From positions 186,001 through 250,000 of the forward strand of contig NJFT01000030.1 of assembly GCA_002221725.1 (NCBI GenBank): a stretch of 64,000 nt of DNA, in the 5' to 3' direction. This stretch comes from Scedosporium boydii. Its lineage: Eukaryota > Ascomycota > Sordariomycetes > Microascales > Microascaceae. This document shows, piece after piece, positions 48,588-62,300 of the stretch; position 1 is the first letter of the stretch; each line of letters begins with the position of its first letter. The notes below the pieces were generated by a model. That model ran no database searches and was not told the origin of the DNA. It saw only the letters and a list, made by a program, of their open reading frames with translations. The translations under genes were made by a program, and so were the position numbers.

Positions 48588-50783
48588 TTCTCCTCCATCA
48601 CCCCCTTTCATTTCGTCGCGAATTTCCCTCAAAAGGCACGGATCTCCATTAAAGAGCTGGGTACTTCCAATTGTCGTCGTCATGGTCTCCTCGACGGAAT
48701 AGATCGATCGCGTGAAGGAGGGAAGCAAGGTGATCCGGAGTGGTTGGCTCCCTCGACCACTGATTGGCTGAATGTATTTTCCCGGATATTCGGCCCGAAT
48801 CCCCTCACACCTTTCACTATTACCCGCCAACCACACACTGCAGCGAACGGATGAGATCTGGCGCCTATATGGGCTTTGACAAGAAAGGGGGGAGGGGAAA
48901 GAAGGTTTGAGGGAGAGGGGAAAATCCAACGATCCATGCTCCCCGCGTTGTTTTTCTGCAACGTTTGTGCGGAGCGAAAGAAGCCGGATGCTGAAGAAAA
49001 AAGAGGTGCAGGAGTCGTACTTCGCCATCTCTAGGTTATCGTTTCTCCCGCAGATGTCGCCGCCGGCGCCCGGCCGGAGCTGCGGGTTTTCCCCACGTCA
49101 CTTCCCACTCATCTTGATATGTCGTCCATAATGGCGTTGCATCCAATTCCAATCGGTCGTATCGTCGGTCGATACTTTCGAAAAGCCTAAAATCCTGTAA
49201 AATGTCCATTCGCCTTTTGAGCTCAGACACGCCCCCTTTTCAGACCCTATCCAGGTCATGAAGCAGGACGGATTCCATCCGCAAGCGTTGTCCCAATCGA
49301 GAATATGTTGCTGTTGTCGTACGTCATCGTCTGTGGCTTTCCCCCACACTCGGCTAGAAACGGAGCTCATCTCATCTTAGTAGAGCATTCCAAGACATCA
49401 TGAGGAGTTGCGACGTACAGTGACAAGCTGCCTTTGATTATCCAGTTGCTAAATCTTCATCGGGAGATGTGGTAAGACGTCGTCTTCATCACATAGTCAT
49501 CTCGTCTCCGTCGGATGTCGTTCCCTTAATCCCGCATCGCACACACCATCCATAGAATACCGGTTGGTTTCGTCAGTCACTTTCCTCCCTCCCTTCTGAT
49601 CAGAAAAGATGAAAGCCCAGAAGAATGACTGCATTGGCGCGTGCTGGTCCGTATGCGGCTCGAGAGCGAAGCGGAAAGGCCGTACGTAAAGTGGGGAACT
49701 GGCTAATCCCGGAAACAGAGATGAAGGCAAGATGCGGCTGGTTCTCAATGGGTCGTAAATTAGAGACGGAAAAAATGCAACCGGTTCAAGCCTCTGAAAG
49801 AACTGGATCCAAGAACTTCCAGATTTCGTAACCGCCGTTGGTAAAGCTCTTATGTTCGGTCCAGTTGGAAGTGACACCCCCCATAGTCAAATCGAATTGA
49901 TTCCGGCCTTGGAGTCTTCCGTTTTGCGAGGCTAGCCCCAACCAAAGGAGGGCAGACGGGAAATAATAGCCAAGACATGAAATGTCTTTTCCTTTGGTCG
50001 CAGATCCCCCGCCAAAATAAAACGGGGGCTGGAAGAAGTGAAGCAGTTAACAACAACCGTCTTAAAAGGTTGGGTTTGGGGTTGCGCCGCTGATACATGC
50101 AATGGCGAAACGAAGCGACCTCGAAACTCATTTCCACCAAAGTGGCACTTCCAATCCCCCATGAACTGGGGTAGTGGGAAAAAACGACCAAAGTCAGAAG
50201 GCCCTGTCCCACTTCCCGCCCGCTGGCAGGTAGCGACAACCCCGACTTAGATCCTTCTAGTTGGTAAGAGGGGAATAACGTATCATGTAGACGCACCCTA
50301 CGCCAGCCATGGGTCTCGGGAAGTGGATATTCCGGAGCCGGTGGAGGGCGCGGCGTTGCAGTAGCAGTCCGCCCAGAGTAAGGCTTTGCGGACAAAAAAA
50401 GAACGTTGACGGTCGACGTGAACTCCCAGGTCCCGGTCCGCCCGGCTCCAAGGCAGATCAGTAGACGCGAAAAACTGGAATCGCCGAGAATACCCTTGGC
50501 ATATTCTCCTATTCCTGAAGAAGCAGTCTCGATGAACACCCAATGTAAGTTGTAGCAGCCCCTTTTTTTTTTTTCACCCCCTTCCCCTAATAACTAGGGC
50601 CAGCGTCAAAGACGGGGGCCGTAAAGTCAACGGGGGGTTGGTCAAAGGCATTGCGAAGCGATAATGAGAGGGCATTAAGACCATTGTAACCGGTAGTAAT
50701 TGTTTCAAGAGAAACGAAAGGTATGAGAGCGAGAAAAAAAAAAGCCGAAGCTTCTTCTTTTTCCCCGCAACTCCGTATCATCA

Positions 50784-53333
50784 TCAAGAGTTAAGGAACG
50801 CCCTTCTTCGAACCTCAGCTTCTTTGATAATTTCGGCCGCTAGGCTGAGGCTGGGCGCCAACACGGCATATCTCTCAATTTCCATAACAACCTCGTTGAT
50901 GATGTGGTCAATCGTCTCCCGGCTGTGAACGAGTGTAAGCAGGATACTCATCAGCGACGGAGACATAGTCGCGCCCATTACGAGCAGTGTCTGCGATACG
51001 ATCGACAGAGCTCCTTGCCAGAGATAAGGCATGTGGCCGGCGTGACTGCGGTGAATTTGTTAGATTAGTTTCATTAACTACATGTTCGGCTCTCATTCAA
51101 AAAGAAGAATGAGACATGGATGTGGTGGGTAGGGCAGTATGTGGTGTAATAAAGGGGAAATGGGCATCTATATTAGGCGGGAAGAGTGTGCGGGGGTTGC
51201 TTGACCTGCAGCTGGGGAGGAATATGGAGGCCTGCCGCAGAATCGAGGGGGCGACCACTGGACGGGTTCAATTATTGGGGGGAAGGGTGGTGGAAGGGCA
51301 AATTTCAACTTACTGTGCCTGGATATGTTCCAATTGCCGGATTGCCGCTTCGAGGCATTTGTGGCAGCTTTCCCGTACTGATGGATCCAATACGGCGTTT
51401 TCGTTATCCAGAACGGCCAAGATGTAGGGCCGGTAAATTATAGTTCGGCATGCGAAGAACCTGAATCGTAGGACGGTTTGGACCGGGTCGACGAGCATAG
51501 TCCGCGCGAATGGGAACTGCAAGGGCATAGGCAATGACTCGTACCATTGGGTAAGCTGGTAGTCGAGCTCGGCCACGACCGGCTCCAGACTCGTTGTCGA
51601 GGCCATGGAATCCTTGGAATAGATGAGCTGGCTGACGCGGTTCAACAACCTTCGGAGAGCAATCTCGGCCAAGAAGTACCAGAGGTCATCGCGTCCCACA
51701 GCTTCTTGATTATCCTCTCCTTCAAAGCCGCCCGGGAGGCCGACATTCTCTTCAAACTGCACCACGCCTGAGTGGGGGAGGTCCAGCTCGGCGAGGAGGT
51801 CGCTTTCGAAGAGGAGGGCATTCCAGTAGATGCGCTCCGTCAACTCGCGCTGCTGAGGAGGGACACGATTCGGTGACATAAGTAGAAGTTGCAGCTTCGT
51901 ACTCGTAGTACACAGGAGATTCCAAGCCTCCAGAGGCCTAACCAGGTAGAAGAGATAGGCCGCGGCCAGGAGATGACACTGCGCTGCGAGTACGTGGTTC
52001 GAAGTCATCATACCGGGGAGCAAAGCCCAGGCTGCGGTGAAGTATTGAAGGCCGGGGGGATCCTCCTGAGGGACAATACGTGAGATGCTGCCCCGTAAGC
52101 TCGCCTGGCCGAGGGCCAAGACCAACAAGACAATGCAGCTCTCAGGACCCTCCCTAAAACCGTTGGAGAGCGCGGTTCGGTAATGGCTCCTCCAAGTGAA
52201 GGGGTTGACGCAGGCGTACCACACGTTCACTCGCTCAAAGTACGCCTCGATGTAGGCTTGGGTATTGGACAAATCGACGCAGGGAGTTTTGGTGAGCGAA
52301 TGGAGAGGGTCCCGCGCCATTTCGAGCTGGAGCAAAATCTGGGGGTCGTAGGGTTGGGAAACGAGATCACGGATAAGAGGCCACTGGAGGAGGTGAAGCG
52401 CGGCATTCGTGTGCACCTTTGGCATCGTCGAGATGTTGGTGGGGCTCGTCCAGGTACCAAGGCCGCCGTTTGGAATGATAGACACGAAGTTGTTCGCGGG
52501 GTTTCCAACCATGAGGTTTTCCCCACCGCTCAGGGCAGTTCCGTTGCTCATCGAGGGGGAATCGTGGGAAATATTTATGCCGCCGTTAGCCTGGCTGTTG
52601 ACGATGTTCATTTGCAGTAGATTTTCGATCCTGCCAAGGCGCTCCAGGATAAGCTTGTCGCCAGCATCAAGCTTGATTCCGGGCTCGCGGTAGATACACT
52701 CGGCGCCGAGCTCGGTGCAGAGCTTGCATTTTGGCTTCGTGCCATCGCATCGGGACTTTCTGGATCGGCAAACCTCGCACTACAGTTTTTTTTTTTCCAC
52801 CACGTTAATAACCACGGAGCGCCACCACGTCGAAGCTCCAAATCCCATGAACAAGGAGAGAGAGAACGGGGAAAAAGAAGATGGAAGGGCAAAATTTAGC
52901 AACATACAGCAATAGTAGCCCTCCTCCTCGGGTAATCGGGGGTGGAGTCTGGGTTGCGCCTTTTCAGAGGGTTGCTGCTAGGACCATCGTCGGCCTGCTG
53001 CGACTTTTGGTTTCCAGCGGCCATGTTTTCGGATCGGGTATCGGTGGGCAAAGAGAGGTTGCGCGCCTTCTGGGCGGCGCCAAGGATACCCTCCCTGCTG
53101 AAGCTCGCAGCCCGCTGCGTCTTGATGGTGGCGGGGGATTTTATGGAATTTACGGCACCGTTGGTGACCGAGTTGAGGGCGCCGGAGGATATGTCAATGG
53201 TGAAGTTGTCACGGGTAGGCATAGTAAACCGGGCGGTGGCTGCTGCTGTGGCCGATCGAGGGGAGTCGCCCGTCGAGGACGGGGACATGATTTTGGTCTG
53301 GAGGTGAAGCTGTGTGGAAGACGTGGTGGGCAA
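50784..53333 (-). CDS. Zn2Cys6 binuclear-cluster transcription factor
   Basis: Three minus-strand exons, 53333-52908, 52779-51314 and 51045-50784, encode 717 residues (702 if translation starts at the second ATG, 53288). Introns are 128 and 268 nt, both GT-AG. Residues 1-142 are disordered with a basic KRRNPDSTPDYPRRRATIA run just before the finger. The binuclear zinc cluster is Cys143-x2-Cys146-x6-Cys153-x6-Cys160-x2-Cys163-x6-Cys170 (CEVCRSRKSRCDGTKPKCKLCTELGAEC), the standard spacing. LERLGRIENLLQMN after it is a short coiled coil for dimerisation. The rest, from HLLQWPLIRDLV on, matches the fungal middle homology region: YFERVNVWYACVNPF, AWALLPGMMTSNHVLAAQC and RPLEAWNLLCTTSTKLQLLL. It is a nuclear DNA-binding regulator; target genes cannot be told and no biosynthetic genes sit beside it. 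Confidence 0.93.
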
Positions 53334-56300
53334 CGGCGACGGCGCTGTTGCTCTGAAGGTTCAGAGCAACCCTGACCCGCGGTGAGTTTGTGTGTGCAGA
53401 CTTTCCTAGCGGTGGTTGGTTTTGGGGGAGATCGACAACGCAACCCCGGATTACACAGTTTCTGTCGGTTCTTTTGGGGGGGTTAAGAGGGACGTGGAGA
53501 TAGCACAGCACTAAGAGCTTGGTCAAGAAACAGAAGTAGAGTTCAGACGACAAAAACAGGGAGATTCGAGATAGATTGAGGTAAGAGACGAAGTAAGTGT
53601 TGGCGATGAAACACTCCAAGAGATGGCAACTTCCTCAGGTGAAGTGGTGGAGTTGGAAACGGGAAGCAAGAGTGAATGAGACGAGAGGAAGCTACAAATT
53701 GGATGTAAGCACTGGGCCGAGGTGTTATTATGGCAAAACGAGACCGGATATTGGAAGAAATGTGGAGGATCAGAGGGTATCAAATATGAGGTACAGTGGG
53801 TGGTGGGTGGGTGAGAGCATGGAGCGCCTGCCACGCCAGTTCAAGGTACAAGCTGTCAAGTGTGAAGTACTTCCTTCGTTCACTCCATATTGCCTTGCCT
53901 ACAAAGTACCTGTATACACTGCCTAGCAGTGATCTTTTTAGTGGGATCATTGAAATGGAAATCAAAGATGGGGAAAGAAGTGATGGAGCAAGGGTCTCCT
54001 CTCGTTCCTGAACTGTACTTTGGTACTTTGCTATGGGTCCTTTCGTCGTATTATATTGGCTAAGGAGGGGATGACAAGGTCCTGTTGGGGGCAGTTCCGG
54101 GGTAGGATACGTGAAGGTAAAGTAGCGGTACGGGTTCGTACCCGATGTGATACCGCACGCACCGTTGGAGGGTACATTTTGGTTACATCGCGGATGAACG
54201 CCCACACGTACCCACACCACCCCCAGAACTACTTCGTACAAAGTACACTACACTACGAAGCACTGTGCTGTATTGCAGTGGAACTTCAGACGAGTGCCAA
54301 TTGAGTTCTGGAGAGGATCAAATAGGAAATGGGGAATGGGGAAGAGATGCGGGGGCACCAGAGTAGCCACTAAAATTTGACTGAGTGAAGGTGCTCCGTA
54401 AGTTTGGTCAAGTGGGAGGAGAAAGCGGGCGAGCCTCCAAGTCCGGCTTTGTCCTCCACAGGACAAGGGCAAGGGAATGTCAAGGTCGGCGACGAAGTCG
54501 AGACCCTAATAAAGACTGGGATACAATGTATACATAATGGGGTCGAGAACAAGGGCCTAGTACTTTTCTCAGACAATCCCGATCTTGACATCTGCGACAG
54601 GAAAGCCGGAGGAACCAACAACGAAATATCATTGTGGAGTAAGACAAGACCACTGACCTCCTACGTAAATTTACACAAAGTGGGAATCATCACCAAGCTG
54701 GCAGTACGAAGTGCTGTCTTCAGTGGGCTTAATAGTGGGCATCATCGCTCACGGGGACAATTTGTTTACGAATAGACCAAGAGCTCTCACCCAAGAACTG
54801 TGTCCCTAGATATCCTACGCGAGAAGGATGGAAGCCGACTGGTCTGAGCCTTTCCCACTCATGCAAGCCACCGCAATGGGAGGGCGGTTGAGGCGCCCAC
54901 CTCCCCAAAATGATGGGAGAAAAGGGCTCGCCAACAGCTCTCGTGCTCGTGTGGTCATTCCTCGCATCAAGGATAGATGAGTACGGCACCACCAGTGAGA
55001 TTCATGCCATCAAATTTGTTGCGTACGACGTGCCACCACCTGCTCCTCCTGGCGCGCCACGCGAAAGACATGCCGAGCATCTGTTACTCAAGCTCTCGTG
55101 GCATTTTTTTTTTTTTTTTTTTTCCTGCAAGTAATAACGATTTCAGACGGATCAAGTTATGCCGCGCCTTTGGTTGTGTCATCACTCTCACATCATTGCT
55201 TGCATTGGCATCTCCTCAGCGTACAGGGTGTCGGGTGCTCCGTGTGCTGTGGTTTTCTTGTTCGCCGATTCCCTATCAAGGACCCTCCCTGCCCCTGTCA
55301 TGCTGACCTTGCTTCGCACTCTATCTTCTTATGCCGGTGATCCATCTTCTTGCAGTAGCACACTCAGTCCGAAGTCCACAAAAGAAATGTACTTCGCCTG
55401 TCAGGAAGAGAAAGAAGGTAAGAAAGTGCGGGGAAAAGGCAAGGTACGCCCTGTGCCTGCTGTCTAGGCACCAGGCGCGGTCGCCAATCACCTTTACTTT
55501 TCGCCCTTGGGGATGGGGCAAGTGTATGTAAAATGCCTAGTCAAGCTTGTATATTTGCCCAAGCTGTGCGATTCACACCTCGAAAGAATTTTCATATTAC
55601 CATGCCCAGAATGACATCTTCATGCCGTTGCCGACAGCTTGGCTCGTCTATTATGGACGTGGGTATTTTACTACCATATCTGGATGAAGCATAGCCAAAA
55701 TAGATCTAGCAGGATGTGCCTCGCAAGATCTACCGTTCGCCGAGGAATTCGAGACGAAGAATTCTACACGAATTACACGTCTCCAAGGCGGGTGCGGTGG
55801 AGATGACCTGCTGGGGCCGTCCTGTCCTTTCATGCACAGTCCAAATCAAGGTTCCTGCTCCATCTCATCGCCCTCGCCTCACACCCTCTCGTTTCTAGGC
55901 GTCCATGCCATCACATCTGGAAATCGGTCTAGAGAGGTTGCACATCACGGAGAGTACCAGATTCTGAGGGAGCCCTAGACGAAATGAATAATCTAGATTT
56001 AATTGGCATTCCTTGTCTCTTTAGGCGGGGTGTGAGATGGAAGCATTGTCCCGAGCATGATATCCCTCCACTTTTTCCCCAGATAATGATTTCCAGATCC
56101 AGTCTGTCGAGAGGGCTACAATAAAAGAGTACGTGTACGGACGTTGGCCTTAAGTGGCTATTATTTCGCAAATAATCACGAATTGTATGGAAATTGATTT
56201 AAGCGTACGAAAGAGGATAGAATCCCCACTAAGGGCGTGCATGAAGGATCTCTTAAAAACGGACCCTCCCGTAAATGATCCTCACGTCAATACCAGCGCC

Positions 56301-59300
56301 GTGTCCGAGAAGTTTAGCGTCGTCGAGAACAAGCCTTCCAAGTACGAAAGGAGTAGTAGGGGTGGCGGGCGGGGACCGGAGGCAACTGATATTATGGATC
56401 CGTCGAGGATCTTAAAAGGGTCCAGGTCGGATATCAAGGCAAAGACTGGGACTCTAACAATACTTCCACCACTGGTTACCCTGCTCCTTGAAAAGCCATA
56501 TCATCCGGGGGGCCACCAGAATACACCTGTGGCGAGAAATGATGGTGTCAGAAGTCCGAGCCCTCTTTCCAATTTTCAATATTTCACGAAATGACAGAAC
56601 CAAGACGTGAACGAGTGAATAGAAGCTTTGTTGGCGTCTCATTGGATACATGCTTCGGAGAGAGCCCTCGGATCCAACGGTTTCTTGGTATCTGTACTCG
56701 ATATGTATGACTTGAGAGGGGTTGCTGCGTGTAGATGAAGCACCGAGTAGCATTGAATTCTAATTACTTCGTACTGATATTTCCCATTGTCCCCAGCACC
56801 TCCATCCTTGGGTAGGTTCAATTTATCAAGACTCAGGTGAGCATCCTCCCTCTTTACGAAGTCCTCTGAAGAATGAATAGCCATAGCCAGGCCATACAGA
56901 CCAGTTCTGTGGAGTGTACTTCGTACAGGGGCCTGCAAATGCCATGTAACGCTCCAGACCAGCCTTTTTCCCACACGCCGTACTCACTCAAGCTGCACCC
57001 ACTCAAGCTGCACCCTTCTCTCGACCACTCCACATTTTCCTTTTTTTTCCTTTGTCACAGAAAAGCAGGGTTAAGAGATGGGAGTTTTCTCTGATTCCCT
57101 TCGAATACCCTTGCAAGGAAAGACTCTCACTCCCAGAGATGTGGCTCCCAGCCTTTCGCTTCTGGCGGGCGTGCTCCGTAGTAATCTTAATCTTACGGCA
57201 AAGGGTTACTCCCGGAATGATACGACGCCTGAAAATGGAAGGGTAGGTGTTGAATGTTTAGGCTTTTGGGTGTTCGTGTGTCTCGCTCTTGAAAGCCAGG
57301 CGGGAAGGGGATCCGACAGACCTAGCCCCTAACGGGATAGTACCAAAATTGATGGTTTCTCTTTTTCTTCTTTCCAGGAAAGACTCGGTCGAAAACATCA
57401 CCACTCTGGATTCTCCTTTTCTGTTGCTCGCACGTACGGAGGTACTCATACGTGCTTCAGACCTTGATAGACCAAGCCATCAATGCCTTTGCGATCTGCC
57501 ATTTGTTTCAATGGCGCTCAAGACACGAGCTTTCAGCACCTTCCTCATTCTTCCGGCTTACCTTCAGCCCACATATAAGATATAGCCCAGTGGCTGCTAT
57601 TGCTATTCCGTCCGTCCTCATGACAGGTCCGGCACGCTGTACCTGCATTTTACGAGCCTATCGCGATCGTAACAGTGCTCATATGGGACTCTATAAGAAG
57701 CACGCACTCTTTTGAGTTGTTAGAGTGGCCGTGGTTCTGCGTGTATAATTGGCCGCTGAGGGCGAGTGGATGCCGCCCGTCATCTAATAGACACTTGCCT
57801 TCCACTTGCCGAAGGGTAATGTCGCCTTGAGAAATAGGACAGTAAGGGAAGGTTGAGTGCCACTCTTGGAAACATGAAGCCAGGCAACCTGAGGCGCTAC
57901 TTGGTAATAGCATCAATATCATACATGCAGGAAGGCCGCCTCCTCCCGCTACCTATGGAGCTACGGTACCTTCAGTTGTAAGTGCCGTCCTCCCAACACC
58001 ACGGCGAAGCACCACAAACTGCGTTATTTTGGGATACACTGCTGAAAATATGCAGAGCCGATCATGGAACTATAATTAAAACTTCAATGGATTTGGGAAA
58101 GGAAGAGAACAGCAAACAGGAATGGAGGCGAAGGAAGGGCAGGGTTTCGTCGGCAGGTCATCAATGATTCTATTCTCAGCAAGCGAGGATTTGGCGAGGC
58201 CTCTAAGCCTGCACCTGCGATATTGAGAGGTTTTTCTGTTTCGGTTACATACAGCCATTCACGAAGTAAGGATCAGGAATAGATACCAGGATCAAAAATA
58301 CAAATATAATCTACAAATTCGGACTCGGTTCACGTTGGCGAGATCAAGGGCACGTGTTGGATCTGGAGGATTTTTAGCACTTTATATTTGCTTCCCGCAG
58401 GTACTTGCATTAATGTATAGAGAAGTAAGCCCCAAGAGGTGGATGGATGGATCAAATCCATCTCGGCCGATGGGGATGAATCGCCCAAGTACCAACAAGG
58501 CCCCGTCGAGAAGCCCATTCGTTCATATGTCCAGTCCCAGAGACGGATCAATCAACACTGTGTTTTTTTCTTCTGGAGGCTCTCTTATTCCGATATTGGC
58601 CGTCTCTTTTTCGTGCGCCAACGCACCTCATGCTGTTCGGATGGGGACGAGAGAATGTGATTTGATTCGAGGTGGGACAGGGAAATAGATGACATGGTAC
58701 TGGGCATTGAGTGTGCCGAACGGGCCGAATACTCGAATGAGCAAAGTTGGACGAAGAGGTTGCATGGCTCTGGGGGAGGGGATGGGGGAGGGCGAGAAAG
58801 GGCCTCTAGAACAACAACCAACATTGGCCACTGATATTAACCTTATCCCATTAAAGCCACTAATACCTACCGAGGTAGAAATGAGAGATCGCAAGAAGGA
58901 AATTGAGTGGGTAGAGTCGGGTTTGCCCTGCTTCTCCTGTGTGTGTCGTACCCTTTGCACCATCTCACAATGGACCACCAAATGGACGAGATTAGCAAGG
59001 GCATCCAGATGCTGATGAGATCTCGAATGTTGCTCCGAAGCCTGGCGCTGCACCCCCGAACGACGCTAATTGAAGCAAACCCCCTCCTGATCTTGATGCC
59101 AGGTCGGGGGCTCGCCAGGCTAGCGGACGCGCTTCGGGCTGGGGTCCTTGAGGGGTACGCTACAACGGCTCTTCTTTTTCGGGCCTGATTCCGGAGCCCT
59201 TGCAAGAGAGACTCTGCTCGTGGACATTGCATACGCCAAGGTGCTACGCTGTAGTGGTATTGGCTGGGCCTGGCCTAGCCCGGGCGCTTCTAGTGGTGCT

Positions 59301-62300
59301 ACGTCAAAATAGGCGATGCATCTCCGGACGCGTCCGCATGCAGTCTTGACAAACACGGGGAGAGAATGGCACTCATACCCACACACGACTTCAATCCCAT
59401 TGAGCGAAACCCGGTGCCTGCACAGTTTCACTAGCGATACTGCCTCGCAGGACCGTGCCTTCTCGCCTCATTTCTTCTTAGCAACTTTCCTTGTTGGGAA
59501 AGAGAAGACTCTCGTTGAGCAAAGGCGGATGAACAAACTCGCCGCTTTTAGATCGCTGCAACTTTGACATGTAAGGTTACCAAACGTTCAAGCTTCTCAA
59601 GCAGTAGGCGGCAGTGGGATTCTCGTCGACCCGAGCACCGAAGCGTTGTCCGCAATGTCGCCAGGTACCTCGGTACTTCGTCCTTGTTTTCAGGACTCAT
59701 ACTGATAGACGACTCGGTCTCTGTTCCTCACCTCGACTCCATTTCTTAGCAAGCATACCCATACCCACGCCATCCCCAGCTTCCCCAGCTTCTATCTAGC
59801 GTCCCCCACAACCCTCTGCTTCTAGACCGCCCACGAGGGGAAGGGCCGTCTCGGAGCCTTGTTTTCCTTTTGCGTTCTGTTCGCCGTCCTGCCTCATCCG
59901 GAAAGACGGTTCGATCCTCCTGCTGGTCAGGTCTGGTCACGCTGGTCATGAGGCTTTGGCAATACCGCTCGCTATATATTAACAGCCCACCTCTTTTTAT
60001 TCAAACCGCCCCATCACCTTGTTTTATAGACGAAGCAGTGCTTCCAAGTCCTGTGCAGTGGTCATGTTATTTCGCTTGAGCAAAAAAAAAAAGTTTCCTC
60101 CCGATCCGCACCGCTGGGTCTCGTGTACAGGTTCAAGGATCCTGATTTCCCGAGGCCAGGATAGCCAGGACGAGAGGTATATTGGCGGTGGGCTTACTTT
60201 TCATATTCTACGACGGGAGCGGAGATGGGAAGTGGTGTGCGCGTACTAGGAGGATATTGATGTGTGGCTGGATATTTTCTGCTTTCGAACTACATACGGA
60301 GTAGATACGAACGGACGACTAAAGAAAACCTCATCTCAGATCTCAGGATAGGCTGTCTAGATCACACTGCCTCCAGAATCAGGGGCCTGGATCATCGTCC
60401 CCGTCACTCGTCACCGGCCTCAGGTCCAAACCTTACTTGTATCTCTGAATACGCAGTAGCCCATCTTGAGAAGGGTCTACTTGGTCCAACCGGTAGGCTG
60501 GGAGCGCGGAGATGAGGGCAGGGTCTTTCCTTGTTGATCGTGCGAGTCCCAAACCAAGTCAAAATGGACTGTCTAGACGGGTGATTCTTCTTAGCTAAAA
60601 GAGCACATGTGCGGCTTAATATCAAATGTGGACTTGGAAGCAGCTTGAGCATCAGAGCCCGAGTCAGGGTAGCGTCGTGGTGATGACAGCGCATGCTGCT
60701 TCGACTATGACCATGGACTGTTGAATCAATCCGGCACCCACACTATCAAGGGGAATGGTTCCGAGAGTGGCCACATATGCACAACACCGAAAAAAGGTGA
60801 AATGATTCATTAATAACGCACTGCTTTTCGTCCCTGATGAGGGGTGTAAGTACGAAAGTATGTGTGATGAGGCTCGTCAAGAACAAGTCGTCTGAGACTC
60901 GAGATCAGCCAGGTAAAAACAAAACCTCGGTATTTTATTATTGCCACTATTTTTCCCCCATCGTTAAAACCATCCATTTCTTTACAAAGGGTCCTTAATT
61001 ATCTCAGTGGATGAGGAACGCCAAGATCTCATTGGAGCTCCTGCAATGGTCTCGTCGGTTTGTGGTACAGGCTGTGTCGAGTAAAGTATGTGAATGTCTT
61101 CGATGTGACGACGCCGGGCACAACCTACTTGGAGGACAAGTGGAAGCACGACCAACCTCTGCAGAACGCTGTCCCAGACCTCTCTCTAACGAATACTTCA
61201 TTTATTTCTACCGAGGGAAGCCGGCGTGGGCTTTCTCATCTTCCTGGTCAATTCGCTTACTGCGGGCCTCGGTATCACCAATATCAGGATATTAGCTGCG
61301 AGTGGGACAATGAAGAGTCTCAAGGCGCGCTTTAGAGTCTATCCAAAGTTGTTCTTACTCCAGGACTTCCCACAACCCTCGTAGTTCTAGCGGAAACCAC
61401 ATTGAGAGAGATATTGATTGTAGTGGTTCGCAGTTTTAGTTGCAAGGCGCGTGTAGCCGCCACGAACCTTCCATGCCGTCCCAACAATCAACGAGATTTG
61501 AGCCTCCATGAGGCGCCATGAAACCATGAAGGGTAGCCCGCCGTGAGCTCTGCAGTATCACCATACTACGTCTTCGATCCTAGTCATTGCAGGTTGCTTG
61601 CAGCTGCGGACGTGCCGCTCGTACACCACACGTGTCTCACAACGGCAAACGGCAACCCGCGACCCGCAAGCAAAATGCTACGACTCCAACCCCTTCCATC
61701 GCCGCCCCCAACTCCGGTCCCCAACCCGGCCGCTCCGACCACTTTTCCAGTCCATGACCTGGTTCTTCTCTACATGTTGGCATACTTACGGAGTACGTAC
61801 TTCGCACTGCACTACTACAAGATAAAATAGTTCGTCCCCACTGACCCAGGAAACCTCCATGTGCGGATGAGATCCACATTACAGGACCCCTTGTGTCCCT
61901 TCGCAAAACGATGTGACGTGCGCTGCATATACCTTCGGTCCTTCGTACAGGGAGTCGTCCTCCTTAGGCCGAGTTCCATCGATTGACCGACGTTACTTGG
62001 GTCAATCTAGACCCTGTTCTCCTTCTTTCCCTACTCCGGCGATTCTCTGCCGCTGTCACATTCACGGACGTGTGGAAGCTGCAATTTAGACTCTTCCAAA
62101 ATTTATCAAACCTACTCGTCATTCTCAGCCAACGTTTGGCTCTATTCGTAACGCCTTTTCGGCGCTCATTATGTATTCGGCCAGATTATTGGGGAGGAAA
62201 GGGATGGCCGCACATCTTATCGAGTTATGGGCCTTACACCCGCGACCATTTCTAGTGTCGTTTGGCAGGACCAAATTGTTCTTGTTGCTAGACCTTTCCC

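Larger units (their letters stand above)
45697..50783. other. Gene-free stretch of 5.1 kb
   Basis: Both strands were checked. No gene can be supported. The left edge is the promoter of the MYND-finger gene. It holds simple repeats (listed separately), A-runs (about 47940-47950) and an open frame at 49850-50539 whose protein has no recognisable domain. Confidence 0.45.

Noticed and set aside
49850..50539. A 229-codon open frame on the minus strand
   Set aside because: No recognisable domain, no splice support and an amino-acid make-up typical of chance frames in GC-moderate DNA.
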